Positions 10,519 through 21,310 of a stretch of DNA of 64,000 nt are shown here, one piece after another. Made by a program: the position numbers and the translations under genes. Source of the stretch: Meconema thalassinum (Eukaryota; Arthropoda; Insecta; Orthoptera; Tettigoniidae). The notes below the pieces were generated by a model. It worked only from the letters and a program-made list of their open reading frames with translations, was not told the DNA's origin and did not search any database. The stretch lies in NCBI GenBank assembly GCA_946902985.2, contig OX336388.2:228182467-228246466 (forward strand). Reading direction: 5' to 3'. Within the stretch, counting starts at the first letter, position 1, and each line of letters begins with the position of its first letter.

Positions 10519-10850
10519 GGCCCTCCTATCCAAAGTCCCCGATTCTTGGCTGTAACGGGTATTCTCGAGAACCACAGGATGGATTTTGATGTGGTTTTCA
10601 GCATTCTGTAAAGGATTTCTCGAGGAAGGTTTCTGTAAAAGAACATTCATTTATGACCAAAGGAAGCCGAGCAATAACGATTTCAGTGAGTCGAGTCGAA
10701 GAAAATTCTACCGTCCATGCGCCTATTAAACGTACGCTGGGTAAACCGTTAAAAATATCTATAGACTATACTATTAGTATAAGAATTGTTCAGCATGAGA
10801 AGTTCTACAAAAAAAGTCCGCGACAACATATCTTTATATTTAATACACCG
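10519..10850 (+). repeat. Helitron-like repeat C, copy 3
   Basis: Shares CCCCGATTCTTGG, AGGATTTCTCGAGGAAGG and GGGTAAACCGTTAAAAATATC with the other copies. A modular family-A element begins 20 bp downstream. Confidence 0.6.
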
Positions 10851-10869
10851 GCCCCTTTTTTAAGTGTTT

Positions 10870-11777
10870 GTAGCCTACTTTTCACATTTTTCAAAAATGA
10901 GGAAAAAGTAGACTTATGAGATCGATCCAGGAAAATGCGAGTCTGTCTGTCTGTCTGGCTGGCTGTGTGTGTGTACCCCCCCCCCCCCCCTATCAACTCC
11001 TAAACGGCTGCAGCAATAGAAACCAAATTTAGTACGAGAAAAGATGTATACCGGAATATCTCAAGCCCATATTTGAAAATGATGTCAGTGCCACTAACTG
11101 CTGAAAAACGCACTAGAAATTTGAGCTCCTTGTTGGATATCTTGAAAGGTATGCATGGGAGCTATTCCAAAATTGGCACACATGTAGATAATACTATTTC
11201 AGTTTAATTTCCAGGAGGACATACATGAGCGTGTTGCCAAAAAAAATTAAGACTTCTGATAGGTCCAATTTTTAAATGCATATAACTTCGACACTAACAA
11301 TTGAATTTCAACCAAATTTTGTATGTAATATGTGTACATACTGAGCGTATTATTAAGAGCCACCAGGGCTGCCAACTGTTGATAATTGCTCTCTTTCTCT
11401 CTTTTTAATCCAAATACCAATATATCATAAAGTATGCAAGCGAACAGCCTTAAACTATACACACGTATAGTACCTGACATTTTAGATTAATTTGGAGTAG
11501 CTTATATACGTCTGTTCTACCAACATGATTCTAAGCCTGCTGATAGGACCAATTTTTAAATACATGTAACTTCTATACTATCAGTTTAATTTCATCCAAA
11601 TTTCGTATGTGCTTTGTGTAACATAACACGTATTCTTAAAAGCAATCAGGGCTGACAACTGTTATTAAATGCTGTCTATATTTTTCCCCTAATATTCTAG
11701 ATAGGTTCATATAGGCTACTGTAGCTTAATCATTGGCATGAATCTTAATTTTAAGAAAAGTCGCGGAACTTCTTGTT
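10870..11777 (+). mobile_element. Modular Helentron-like repeat, family A, copy A1
   Basis: Starts TAGCCTACTTTTCACATTTT, whose hairpin partner GAGGAAAAAGTAG follows; then a GTCT/GTGT microsatellite and a C run (10976-10991). It ends AAGTCGCGGAACTTCTTGTT. Internal modules carry 'TTCAACCAAATTTTGTATG' and 'GGGCTGCCAACTGTT'. It is shorter than the 1.35-1.44 kb relatives because modules are missing. Confidence 0.7.
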
Positions 11778-12462
11778 ATGTTTTCATTTCTTCCAACAAA
11801 CTCCATTAAGTGGAAATTTAAATTACTAGCTTTGGAGTGAGATTATGATTTAGTGAGCGGGAAAATCACCCCAGCTTCGGCCAGCATCAAACTGTCGAGT
11901 TAAGGAGTTAAGACTTCGGAGAAGAGTATAATATGTGTTTGGAGTTTCATTGTTCACCTCAGCTATTCTGGATTGCGTCTGGGACCTGCTGTCCGTGCGC
12001 CTTTTAAGCTTACGCTGGTAAAACCGTTAGAGATATCAGGCGAAGTTACTGCAGAACCCATATTTCAGTGTTGCCAGTTATATTATAGAGAGCTTGGGCA
12101 TGAACATCATATACTAATTAAGCCTAAGTAAACAGGCTCTGAAGGTGAACGCTGGACGTTCTAAACATGTGATCAAATTACGTGTCCTATTTTGTACATA
12201 AAAGCGTGTTAGTTTGTAACTCAGCAATTTTACTAGGTTTATGCTGTGTCTTGTGTAGCTCGCTGGTTTCCGTGCCGTCACAGGGAGGGTAAGGCTTCTT
12301 GAGCTATTATCTCTCGCAGTAAAGAGGCTCAGGTGCGCTTCATAAAAAGGGAGGTTGCGCGCAGTTTGCTACTCCTGTGGGGGGGGTCCAAGCACGGACA
12401 CCACGAGCCCGCTGATGAGCCAGCTTGTTGTCCTGGGTGAAACCACCCACAAGACACGGCAC
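11778..12462. other. No gene recognised
   Basis: Contains a scrap of repeat C (about 11995-12040, GCGCCTTTTAAGCTTACGCT). Otherwise I see no feature. Confidence 0.45.
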
Positions 12463-12473
12463 AAACCTAGAAA

Positions 12474-12971
12474 GGCGGCTTCGGTTGCGTAGTCGGTAGC
12501 ATGCTGAGATTCTATGCCCAAGGACACGGATTCAAACCCGGCTGAAGTCATAGGATTTTCTAAGAGCGTTAAAATCCCTCAATATGCCTTCCTTTGGAGG
12601 GGAAGTAAAGCCGGCGGTCTCATGGCATGAAAAAGAATCTTCCACTAAGTACACTTGTGTGAAGCCAAAATTTTTAGATTAGAATTGATAACGCTATATT
12701 AGTTCCAATATTCACCGACAGGTGCTGACTGCGATGGCATCTAGTAGGCAAGTCTGCAAGCTAGGTGTCGTGGACGGTAGGATTCGGTAGGAAAATTAGG
12801 AACAACTTGAAATTATCGCCTGCATTCCTTACTTGAATTAAAACAGATAACACACACTAATACCGTCATCACAATTAACACCGGTTATCAGACAGATTCT
12901 ACACACACCCAAAGTACACGGGGCTACATGACCGCGTTGTCGCTGCCCCTAAACTGAGGAACTAGCCAACC
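12474..12971 (+). repeat. SINE-A, complete copy with perfect TSDs
   Basis: Full-length tRNA-headed SINE of 498 bp. The head is GGCGGCTTCGGTTGCGTAGT with a B box at GGATTCAAACCCGGC. The body contains TCCTTTGGAGGGGAAGTAAA, and the distal part contains AACACCGGTTATCAGACAG and ends CTAGCCAACC. Identical 11-bp duplications AAACCTAGAAA flank it at 12463-12473 and 12972-12982, which fixes both ends. TSDs of this length are expected for LINE-driven retroposition. Confidence 0.9.
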
Positions 12972-13124
12972 AAACCTAGAAATATTGCTGAGTTTTAATT
13001 CACAGACCGTGAAAACCAATATACCAATATCTTGTTTCTTTCAGGTTAGGGTATGTAAATACTTGTTTCCCGTCTAATGAAATTGGGCACAATTTGGGTT
13101 GACCGACTGAAAAGCATTCATTAT

Positions 13125-16079
13125 GTACCATCTCCTCTCAGGAGGTTGGCAACCATCATAGAGAGTCTTGCTTTAGATGATGCAGCACGAAACAGCTCAA
13201 TAGTGGAGCTTCTTCTTCTTTAAGTGCCTTCTCCTCTCAGGAGGTTGGCAACCATCATAGAGACTCTTGCTTTAGATGATGCAGCACGAAACAGCTCAAT
13301 AGTGGAGCTTCTTCTTCTTTAAGTGCCATCTCCTCTCAGGAGGTTGGCAACCATCATAGAGAGTCTTGCTTTAGATGATGCAGCACGAAACAGCTCAATA
13401 GTGGAGCTTCTTCTTCTTTAAGTGCCATCTCCTCTCAGGAGGTTGGCAACCATCATAGAGAGTCTTGCTTTAGATGATGCAGCACGAAACAGCTCAATTG
13501 TGGAACTTCTTCTTCTTTATGTGCCATCTCCTCTCAGGAGGTTGGCAACCATCATAGAGAGTCTTGCTTTAGATGATGCAGCACGAAACAGCTCAATAGT
13601 GGAGCTTCTTCTTCTTTATGTGCCATCTCCTCTCAGGAGGTTGGCAACCATCATAGAGACTCTTGCTTTAGATGATGCAGCACGAAACAGCTCAATAGTG
13701 GAGTTTCTTCTTCTTTATGTGCCATCTCCTCTCAGGAGGTTGGCAAACATCATAGAGACTCTTGCTTTAGGTGATGCAGCACGGAACAGCTCAATAGTGG
13801 AGCTTCTTCTCCTTTATGTGCCATCTCCTCTCAGGAGGTTGGCAACCATCATAGAGACTCTTGCTTTAGATGATGCAGCACGAAACAGCTCAATAGCGGA
13901 GCTTCTTCTCCTTTATGTGCCATCTCCTCTCAGGAGGTTGGCAACCATCATAGAGACTCTTGCTTTAGATGATGCAGCACGAAACAGCTCAATAGTGGAG
14001 CTTCTTCTTCTTTATGTGCCATATCCTCTCAGGAGGTTGGCAACCATCATAGAGACTCTTGCTTTAGATGATGCAGCACGAAACAGCTGAATAGTGGAGC
14101 TTCTTCTCCTTTATGTGCCATCTCCTCTCAGGAGGTTGGCAACCATCATAGAGACTCTTGCTTTAGATGATGCAGCACGAAACAGCTCAATAGTGGAGCT
14201 TCTTCTTCTTTAAGTGCCATCTCCTCTCAGGAGGTTGGCAACCATCATAGAGACTCTTGCTTTAGGTGATGCAGCACGAAACAGCTCAATAGTGGAGCTT
14301 CTTCTTCTTTATGTGCCATCTCCTCTCAGGAGGTTGGCAACCATCATAGAGACTCTTGCTTTAGGTGATGCAGCACGGAACAGCTCAATAGTGGAGCTTC
14401 TTCTCCTTTATGTGCCATCTCCTCTCAGGAGGTTGGCAACCATCATAGAGACTCTTGCTTTAGATGATGCAGCACGAAACAGCTCAATAGTGGAGCTTCT
14501 TCTCCTTTATGTGCCATCTCCTCTCAGGAGGTTGGCAACCATCATAGAGACTCTTGCTTTAGATGATGCAGCACGAAACAGCTCAATAGTGGAGCTTCTT
14601 CTTCTTTATGTGCCATCTCCTCTCAGGAGGTTGGCAACCATCATAGAGACTCTTGCTTTTGATGATGCAGCACGAAACAGCTCAATAGTGGAGCTTCTTC
14701 TTCTTTATGTGCCATCTCCTCTCAGGAGGTTGGCAACCATCATAGAGACTCTTGCTTTAGATGATGCAGCACGAAACAGCTCAATAGTGGATCTTCTTCT
14801 TCTTTAAGTGCCATCTCCTCTCAGGAGGTTGGCAACCATCATAGAGACTCTTGCTTTAGATGATGCAGCACGAAACAGCTCAATAGTGGAGCTTCTTCTT
14901 CTTTAAGTGCCATCTCCTCTCAGGAGGTTGGCAACCATCATAGAGACTCTTGCTTTAGATGATGCAGCACGAAACAGCTCAATAGTGGAGCTTCTTCTTC
15001 TTTAAGTGCCATCTCCTCTCAGGAGGTTGGCAACCATCATAGAGACTCTTGCTTTAGATGATGCAGCACGAAACAGCTCAATTGTGGAGCTTCTTCTTCT
15101 TTATGTGCCATCTCCTCTCAGGAGGTTGGCAACCATCATAGAGACTCTTGCTTTAGATGATGCAGCACGAAACAGCTCAATAGTGGAGCTTCTTCTTCTT
15201 TAAGTGCCATCTCCTCTCAGGAGGTTGGCAACCATCATAGAGACTCTTGCTTTAGATGATGCAGCACGAAACAGCTCAATAGTGGAGCTTCTTCTTCTTT
15301 AAGTGCCATCTCCTCTCAGGAGGTTGGCAACCATCATAGAGACTCTTGCTTTAGATGATGCAGCACGAAACAGCTCAATAGTGGAGCTTCTTCTTCTTTA
15401 TGTGCCATCTCCTCTCAGGAGGTTGGCAACCATCATAGAGACTCTTGCTTTAGATGATGCAGCACGAAACAGCTCAATTGTGGAGCTTCTTCTTCTTTAT
15501 GTGCCATCTCCTCTCAGGAGGTTGGCAACCATCATAGAGACTCTTGCTTTAGATGATGCAGCACGAAACAGCTCAATAGTGGAGCTTCTTCTTCTTTAAG
15601 TGCCATCTCCTCTCAGGAGGTTGGCAACCATCATAGAGACTCTTGCTTTAGATGATGCAGCACGAAACAGCTCAATAGTGGAGCTTCTTCTTCTTTAAGT
15701 GCCATCTCCTCTCAGGAGGTTGGCAACCATCATAGAGACTCTTGCTTTAGATGATGCAGCACGAAACAGCTCAATAGTGGAGCTTCTTCTTCTTTAAGTG
15801 CCATCTCCTCTCAGGAGGTTGGCAACCATCATAGAGACTCTTGCTTTAGATGATGCAGCACGAAACAGCTCAATAGTGGAGCTTCTTCTTCTTTAAGTGC
15901 CATCTCCTCTCAGGAGGTTGGCAACCATCATAGAGACTCTTGCTTTAGATGATGCAGCACGAAACAGCTCAATAGTGGAGCTTCTTCTTCTTTAAGTGCC
16001 ATCTCCTCTCAGGAGGTTGGCAACCACCATAGAGACTCTTGCTTTAGATGATGCAGCACGAAACAGCTCAATAGTGGAA
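13125..16079 (-). repeat. 99-bp satellite from a LINE 3' end, 30 units
   Basis: Units repeat at exactly 99 bp (starts at 13125 + 99n), about 30 units, the last merging into LINE sequence at 16079. Read on the minus strand, each unit is the last 87 nt of the LINE reading frame (from TCCACTATTGAGC, through CAACCTCCTGAGAGGAGATG, to the TAA stop) plus 12 nt of GAA-type tail. Units are very similar, mostly single-base variants. A distinctive pair of changes at 13767 recurs 594 bp (6 units) away at 14361, a sign of block duplication. The outermost unit (13125) alone has GGTACATAATGAA instead of GGCACWTAAAGAA, matching the outermost unit of the second array at 34731. Long antisense reading frames on the plus strand arise only because 99 is a multiple of three. 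Confidence 0.95.
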
Positions 16080-16297
16080 CAATTGAACCAAGTTTTCAGA
16101 TTATCGATCCAAGAAATGCGTCTTCTTTTGTCTTGTAGCTTCCCTTGAATGACCAGCTGCAGCAGATGATATTTCTCTCCTCTCATCACGGGACCCAGAT
16201 ACTGCTGTTTTCTAATTTTGACAGTATTTAATATTTCCTTTCTCTTTCCCATCCGCCTCTTCACCTCATCGTTGGTGACCTTCTCTTTAATAGAAAG
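15992..16297 (-). pseudogene. LINE ORF C-terminus feeding the 99-bp array
   Basis: Minus strand, 90 codons (15992-16264): RRMGKRKEILNTVKIRKQQY, MRGEKYHLLQLVIQGK, ISWIDNLKTWFNCSTIELF, ending LLRGDGT and a stop. It aligns with the longer copy at 33437-34029 but lacks three residues before ISWIDN. It belongs to the RTE-like non-LTR group, judged from the 'VMRRMGK...GHVMRGEKY...W.DNLK' tail. Homology ends at about 16297, so the copy is 5' truncated. Its last 87 coding bases are the first unit of the satellite. Confidence 0.85.
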
Positions 16298-16607
16298 AAA
16301 TAAACTATCTATATAGGCCTATATAATACGCTAAGGTGTATGTTTCACAAAACTCATGCTCATAAACCAGAGGGAGTTAGAAGGTGTGGTTTGTACCAAA
16401 ATCTTCCACATCGTCTCAATAGTACAGAAAAAATCTTGCATTTCTTGAAAAGTCAAAGGGAATATATTTTATTTGTTTATAAAGTGCGTTTAAACACATA
16501 AACATATTTATAGAAGCCCGCATAACAGTAAAGCCAGGCGGGTGGTTTATACACATGCGAGAGTTCTCACACGGATCCACTAGTAAAATAAATAATAAAA
16601 TAATAAT
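16298..16607. other. No gene seen
   Basis: Unassigned sequence between the LINE truncation point and the AAT-rich tail of the next SINE-B. Confidence 0.45.
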
Positions 16608-16975
16608 ATCGTATGGCCTCGGGTGCTGGGTGCAAGCTTTGTAATTTTACACCCTGAGGGTAGCTTGCATGTCGAATTTCGTTGTTCCTTGGATCACTAT
16701 GAAAGTCAATGAGGCTAGATATCTAAGCTCCTTAAACGCTATAGCGCTTTCTAGTAGAGAAATGAGGAACTTTGTGTTGGCGGAAACTCCCGAGATTTAT
16801 TTTGCCATTATGAACACGGCCTATTGGATTTAAATGGGTTCTTTGATATGCCAACATCGTATGACATGCGTGTCGTATTTTTGCCGCCTTTCAAAATCAC
16901 TTACCATGGCCAGGAGCGTACCTGCAATCTTGGGCTTAATAGACCGACACGTTGGCCACTCACCCACCGTGGCAA
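16608..16975 (-). repeat. SINE-B, full length
   Basis: Inverted copy running from ATCGTATGGCCTCGGG at the left to CACTCACCCACCGTGG at the right. It carries the same tRNA-like head and the same GAAAGCGCTATAG-type body as the other copies. The left flank is AAT-rich tail. Confidence 0.75.
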
Positions 16976-17426
16976 GCTAATAAATAATACACAAAGTAAC
17001 CAAAGAAATAATCTAATACATATATAATACAGAAAGAGCGTACCTGGTTGCTATGAGACCCAAAGTGGACACCACCCTTGTTATTTGTTAATGCTCAAAG
17101 CGTGTTTGTGCCGTGTAAGACAAATCTGCTGGATATGGGTGCCTGTGAGAGTGAAATGTTAAACAAGGAGAGAAGTCTCGATAATTAATTGAAGGAAGAC
17201 GCTAGTGGGCACTCGAGAAGAATCCAGTGTGACTACATAGCAGTGCAAGAAGAAGGGCATTGGCGAGGTGTCAGCAGTGAGGTACAGTCCGTGGACTAGG
17301 ACATGGACCTCAGACAGGACTTACCAGGAACTGTGTCACAACACTCAGCTGGTCTTGGCAGAGTTATTGCCACTGCAGATGTTGCTGTTGTTGTTGTTTC
17401 ATGAAGTAGGAAAAACCCATACTAAA
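16976..17426. other. No gene recognised
   Basis: Nothing assignable; no inverted ends or repeats found. Confidence 0.4.
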
Positions 17427-18965
17427 AACAAATAGTTCGTTGCGAACTAAAGAGCCTACTTTTCTTAAAATTTCAGATTGATGCCAATCTATATAGACCT
17501 ATCTAGAATAATGACGAAATCAAGTAATAGAGTAATAGAGTAATTTACTACAGTAGGCAGCCCAGGTGACTGAATTTGTACTTAGTTCCATCTCTTAAGG
17601 TATAGAATGCACATACAAAATTTGGCTGAAGTCTAATGGATGGTATGGACGTTATATACTGTTTGATATTGGATTTATCAGTGCGCGTAAACTCATGGTG
17701 TGAACAATGTAATGTATGTGATGCTCAGAATTAATCTGAAATATTACGATCTATTATTATGGCAATTTTGGATAAAATCCATTCGTTGGTATAGAAGTTA
17801 TATGCATTTAAAAACTGGAAATAACAGCAAGCTTATAGTCATGTTGACAGCTCTGATGTATATACTGTAAGTTACACCAAACTAAGGTAGAATATCAGGT
17901 ACTATACGTGTGCAAAGTTTAGAGCTGTGGCTTGTATACTTTTTGAGATATTGATATTGGAGTTAAAATATAGTGAGAGCATTTATTAATATTTGGCAGC
18001 CCTGGTGGCTCATTAGAATACACACAATCATATCTGCTGCAGTACACATAGTACATACGAAATCTGGTTGAAATCCAATCGATAGTATAGTTGTTGTTTG
18101 AGTCTTCAGTCTTTAGACTGGTTTGATGCAGCTCTCCATGCCTCCCTGTCCTGAGCTAATCGTTTCATCTCTACATAGCTACCACACCCTACATCCGAGG
18201 CAATCTGTTTAACATATTCTAACCTTGGTCTACCCCTACAGTTCTTGTCCTCGACCCTTCCTTCCATAACTAAGCTTGCTATTCCTGGGTGTCTTAGTAT
18301 GTGTCCTACCAACCTATCTCTTCTCTTCATTAGCAGTCGCCAGAAACATCTCTCCTCTCCCACTCGTCTTAATACCTCTTCGTTTGTAACCCTATCTACC
18401 CATCTGATCTTCATCATTCTCCTGTAACACCACATTTCAAATGCTTCAATTCTCCTCTTTTCTGCTACACCAATTGTCCAAGTTTCACTTCCATAGAGCG
18501 CCACGCTCCAGACAAATGCTTTTAAAAATGACTTCCTAATACCTATAGTATAGAAGTTACATAAATTTAGAAATTGGACCTATCGGCAGGTTTTGCATCA
18601 GATTGGCAATACTGGCATATATGGTCTTCTGAAAATTAATCTGGAATGCTATTGTATATGGGTGTGCCAATTTTGGAATAGTTCACATGCATAACTTCTG
18701 AGATATCCAACATAGAGCTCAAATTACAATGACGATTTTTCAGCAGTTGATAGCACTGACGTCAATTTCAAATATGGCCGTGAGATATTCAGGTATAGAT
18801 CTTTACTTTTACCAAATTTGGTTTCAATAGCTGCAGCCGTTTAGGAATTGATAGGAGGCACACACACAAGCCAGAGAGACAGACAGACAGACACACATTT
18901 TCCCGGATCAATCTCATAAGTCTACTTTTTTTCTCATTTTTGCAAAATGTGAAAAGTAGGCTAAA
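17427..18965 (-). mobile_element. Modular Helentron-like repeat, family A, copy A2
   Basis: On the minus strand it begins TAGCCTACTTTTCACATTTT (ending at 18965), passes the (GTCT)n tract and several modules, and ends with the GTTCG/CGAAC hairpin and TTTGTT at 17427. It is interrupted by a LINE tail at 18091-18544. Removing that insert restores the module sequence. Confidence 0.75.
18091..18544 (-). mobile_element. RTE/BovB-like LINE tail with 9-bp TSD
   Basis: The minus strand has an open frame of 132 codons (18106-18504): YGSETWTIGVAEKRRIEAFE, YRRMMKIRWVDRVTNEEV, RRDRLVGHILRHPG, GRPRLEYVKQIA, ending QDREAWRAASNQSKD. The DREAWRAA ending and the GH.LRH segment match the C-terminus of BovB/RTE-type LINEs. 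Identical 9-bp duplications ATAGTATAG flank it (18082-18090 and 18545-18553), interrupting repeat A2, so this is a clean, 5'-truncated insertion. The 3' end carries a small hairpin (CAGTCTAAAGACTG region) and an AACAACAA-type tail. The catalytic reverse transcriptase is absent. Confidence 0.85.
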
Positions 18966-19004
18966 AATTAATATTGTGGCATGTCCCATCTAAAGAAATT
19001 ACGA

Positions 19005-19445
19005 GGGCAGATCGAACAGCCTTTGGCCCTTTTTTTTAGCCCCCTGAAAACAGATACAGGCAATTAAAAATACAGGGTCATTATCTATGTGCGCCCCGAT
19101 AAACACCGCAAGCTAAGCCGGCTGTGACTAGCACAGATCGCGGGAGCGCGTACACGGTTCAGCCGGTGGTGGTGCGCTCCACTGACTCATTTATATGGAC
19201 GTGTATCTGCAAAGCTTAGACGTTAGTATTGCACGTTTAGCGAGTATTGTGATTACTGTGATTGTTGGTCATGCCTAGGCACCAATCCACATTGCGCGAA
19301 CGTGTGTATATCCATAATTCGTATATGAAAAGCAGAAAGTGTTGTTCTGAAACAAGACAAAAATGTCGAATCAAGTTTCCAGGAAGACCTGTGCCAGTAC
19401 AATTAAGAGTCTCGCTGAACGATTGAAGTAAACAGGCTCTGTAAA
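19005..19445 (+). pseudogene. Mariner-type transposase N-terminus (HTH)
   Basis: From ATG 19271 the plus strand reads MPRHQSTLRERVYIHNSYMK, then KFPGRPVPVQLRVSL, then after a frameshift a LAERLK-TGSV ending. A basic start, a helix-turn-helix of this spacing and the 'TGSV' motif are typical of the N-terminal HTH of insect mariner/maT-like transposases. The DDE core is missing. The segment 19005-19270 would be 5' TIR/UTR, starting near ACGAGGGCAGATCGAACAGC, but no inverted partner was found. Confidence 0.5.
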
Positions 19446-19600
19446 TAATTAAAAAAAGTTAACACACAATGTTGTGTTCTTAGAGGTTTGTGGGGTTTGA
19501 AGCCATTTTTTCAGTGTTGCCTTAGTAAACAAGAGTTTAGTGCTTTTCAGTCGGTCAACACGAATGTACCCAAAAGAGCTGGGGTTTGCCCTAATCTTGA

Positions 19601-19670
19601 AATACATTACATGAGATTAATAAATACACTAGGATGACCAGTTTCGATCGTCAAGCGATCATCATCATAT
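19601..19670 (+). repeat. Dispersed repeat with TTTCGATC...ATCATCATC
   Basis: Shares about 55 bp, including CATGAGATTAAT and GATGACCAGTTTCGATCGTC, with the minus strand of 60598-60653. The 'AGTTTCGATC ... CATCATC' style resembles terminal repeats of Penelope-like elements; this is a weak inference because no coding part is present. Confidence 0.35.
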
Positions 19671-20009
19671 CCATTACACTTAGGCTATAACATTTATGTT
19701 TAAGAATACAGGTGAAAAATATTTACAATATGTACAATTATTTAGTTGCAATATTGGTAATTCAACTGTGTATGCTAAATGTAGTATACCTAATGTTAGG
19801 GGAAATGCTAAAATTGTGATAGAAATCCGGAGTTTGTCAGTTTGGGGTCATTATATGATTGTAAAGAAATCAACTATGGTTATACTGTAATAATACAGGC
19901 TGATACTTAGCGGATTGTCTTCCCGGCTGGAACGTCGAGCAGTTTCGTGTTCACTCTAGCACCAGTTGTGGTCGACTGAACCTGGGTGTTAACTGGACGA
20001 AACATACAT

Positions 20010-20335
20010 ATGTATGTGTATTGTTATACGCACCTTACACTATTTTCCCACACAGTCTCCACATTTGTACATACATTTATCCCATCACAACACTACATTT
20101 GAGATGCTCCTGTTGTAGAATTCAGCCAGCTGACTGTGGAACCATCGTCGGACTGCTGTCTCGGCGTCATCGTTGTACGTGAATCTCTGTCTTGCCAGGA
20201 ACTTCTTCGGTGCACCAAAAACTTGGACATCACTAGGGGGGAGGTCAGGGTTTTATGGTGGATAGTCAAGACTCTTGCAGAGAAATGACCGAAGCTTGTT
20301 GGCGGTTCTGGTTGCCACATATGGTTTTGCAAAAT
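20010..20335 (-). pseudogene. Mariner transposase C-terminal remnant
   Basis: The minus strand reads, with interrupting stops, VATRTANKLRSF, SLDYPP.NPDLPPSDVQVFG, then RQRFTYNDDAETAVRRWFHS and AEFYNRSISNVV. The 'YPPYSPDLxPSD' block carries the third catalytic aspartate of mariner transposases, and 'VRRWFHSQ...EFY..GI..LV' is the usual C-terminal end. The stop inside YPP* shows it is dead. Confidence 0.7.
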
Positions 20336-20504
20336 GAATAAATAAAAAATAAAAATTATAATAAATAAATAATAAATACTAAATAAATAAATGTATAAAT
20401 ATGTACAATCTCAATTATCATGTTCATTGTTTATTCGTAGGTGTTATAAATAATTAAAACTGTGTTTTAAATAATAAATAGTGTCAATAAAATGCAAAAA
20501 ACAG

Positions 20505-21310
20505 GCAGTCAAATTCGGACTACAAAATATCATTTGAAAAAACTAAGTTCATGACAAACATCACCGATGCCCCGAAAAGTATCACAATTCATGAAAGTTC
20601 AGTATGTAAAACAAATTCCTTTAAATATCTAGGAGAGTGGATAATGAACGACTCACAGGAAAAGACAGCAATAGAAACGCGTATGCATAAATTACAAAGG
20701 TGTTTTCATATGACAAAAGATAAAAAACTTATCCAGGAACGCTAAATTAAGGCACTATCGAACAGTGGTCAGACCTGAAACTCTGTAAGCGGCAGAAACA
20801 CTTAAATTAACAAGATTTGGTGATTAAGACAAATTAGAGAAGACTGAAAGACGAATTATAAGAAAACAAAATAATAACGTAGAATAAGATATAAGTTACG
20901 ACCAAATAGAGAGTTATATTTGAAATGTGAAAAATTAACTGATGTAATGAGAAAGAGAAGATTACAGTTTTTGAGCACATCTATAGAATGGAAAATAGTA
21001 GACTAACTAAACAGATCTTCAACTTACTGACTAGTTACAAATCCAAACCCACATGGTTTATTGAAATTGACAAAGATTTGACAAACGCCAGAATTCAGTC
21101 AGACACAATAGCAAACAGATCACTCTTCAGAGAAGCTATTCAAAAGGCAGAATTTCAAGAAAGGAAGCAACAAACAATGCGCAGAAAGTGGACACAAGAG
21201 GAGAAAGATCGTCACTCTAGAAGGATGAAGGAAATTGAATACAATGGACAATAGCCAACGTTGATTCATCGTACCCTCCAAATGGGTTATTCGAAAGAAG
21301 AAGAAGAAGG
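20505..21310 (+). pseudogene. LINE ORF2 C-terminal part, frameshifted, GAA tail
   Basis: In successive frames: KTKFMTNITDAP, then SFKYLGEWIMNDSQEKTAIE (a palm/thumb-end motif), AKLRHY-like and 'VRPETL', then RKRRLQF..HIYRMENSRLTKQIFN and RRKWTQEEKDRHSRRMKE, ending at 21254. A GAAAGAAGAAGAAGAAGG tail follows. It is the same LINE type as 54928-57500. At least three frameshifts and stops are needed to follow it. Confidence 0.75.

Noticed and set aside
12474..12560. A functional tRNA gene at the SINE head
   Set aside because: A and B boxes are present but a complete cloverleaf and acceptor stem are not, and the unit continues as a SINE with TSDs.
13422..15599. Long leucine-rich repeat-like plus-strand reading frames (222, 197, 98 and 65 residues)
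   Set aside because: They are the antisense of a 99-bp satellite derived from a LINE C-terminus. The period divisible by three keeps the frame open; no start, promoter or domain supports a gene.
13125..16079. CRISPR-like array
   Set aside because: Units are contiguous with no unique spacers, and the unit is LINE coding sequence in a eukaryotic genome.
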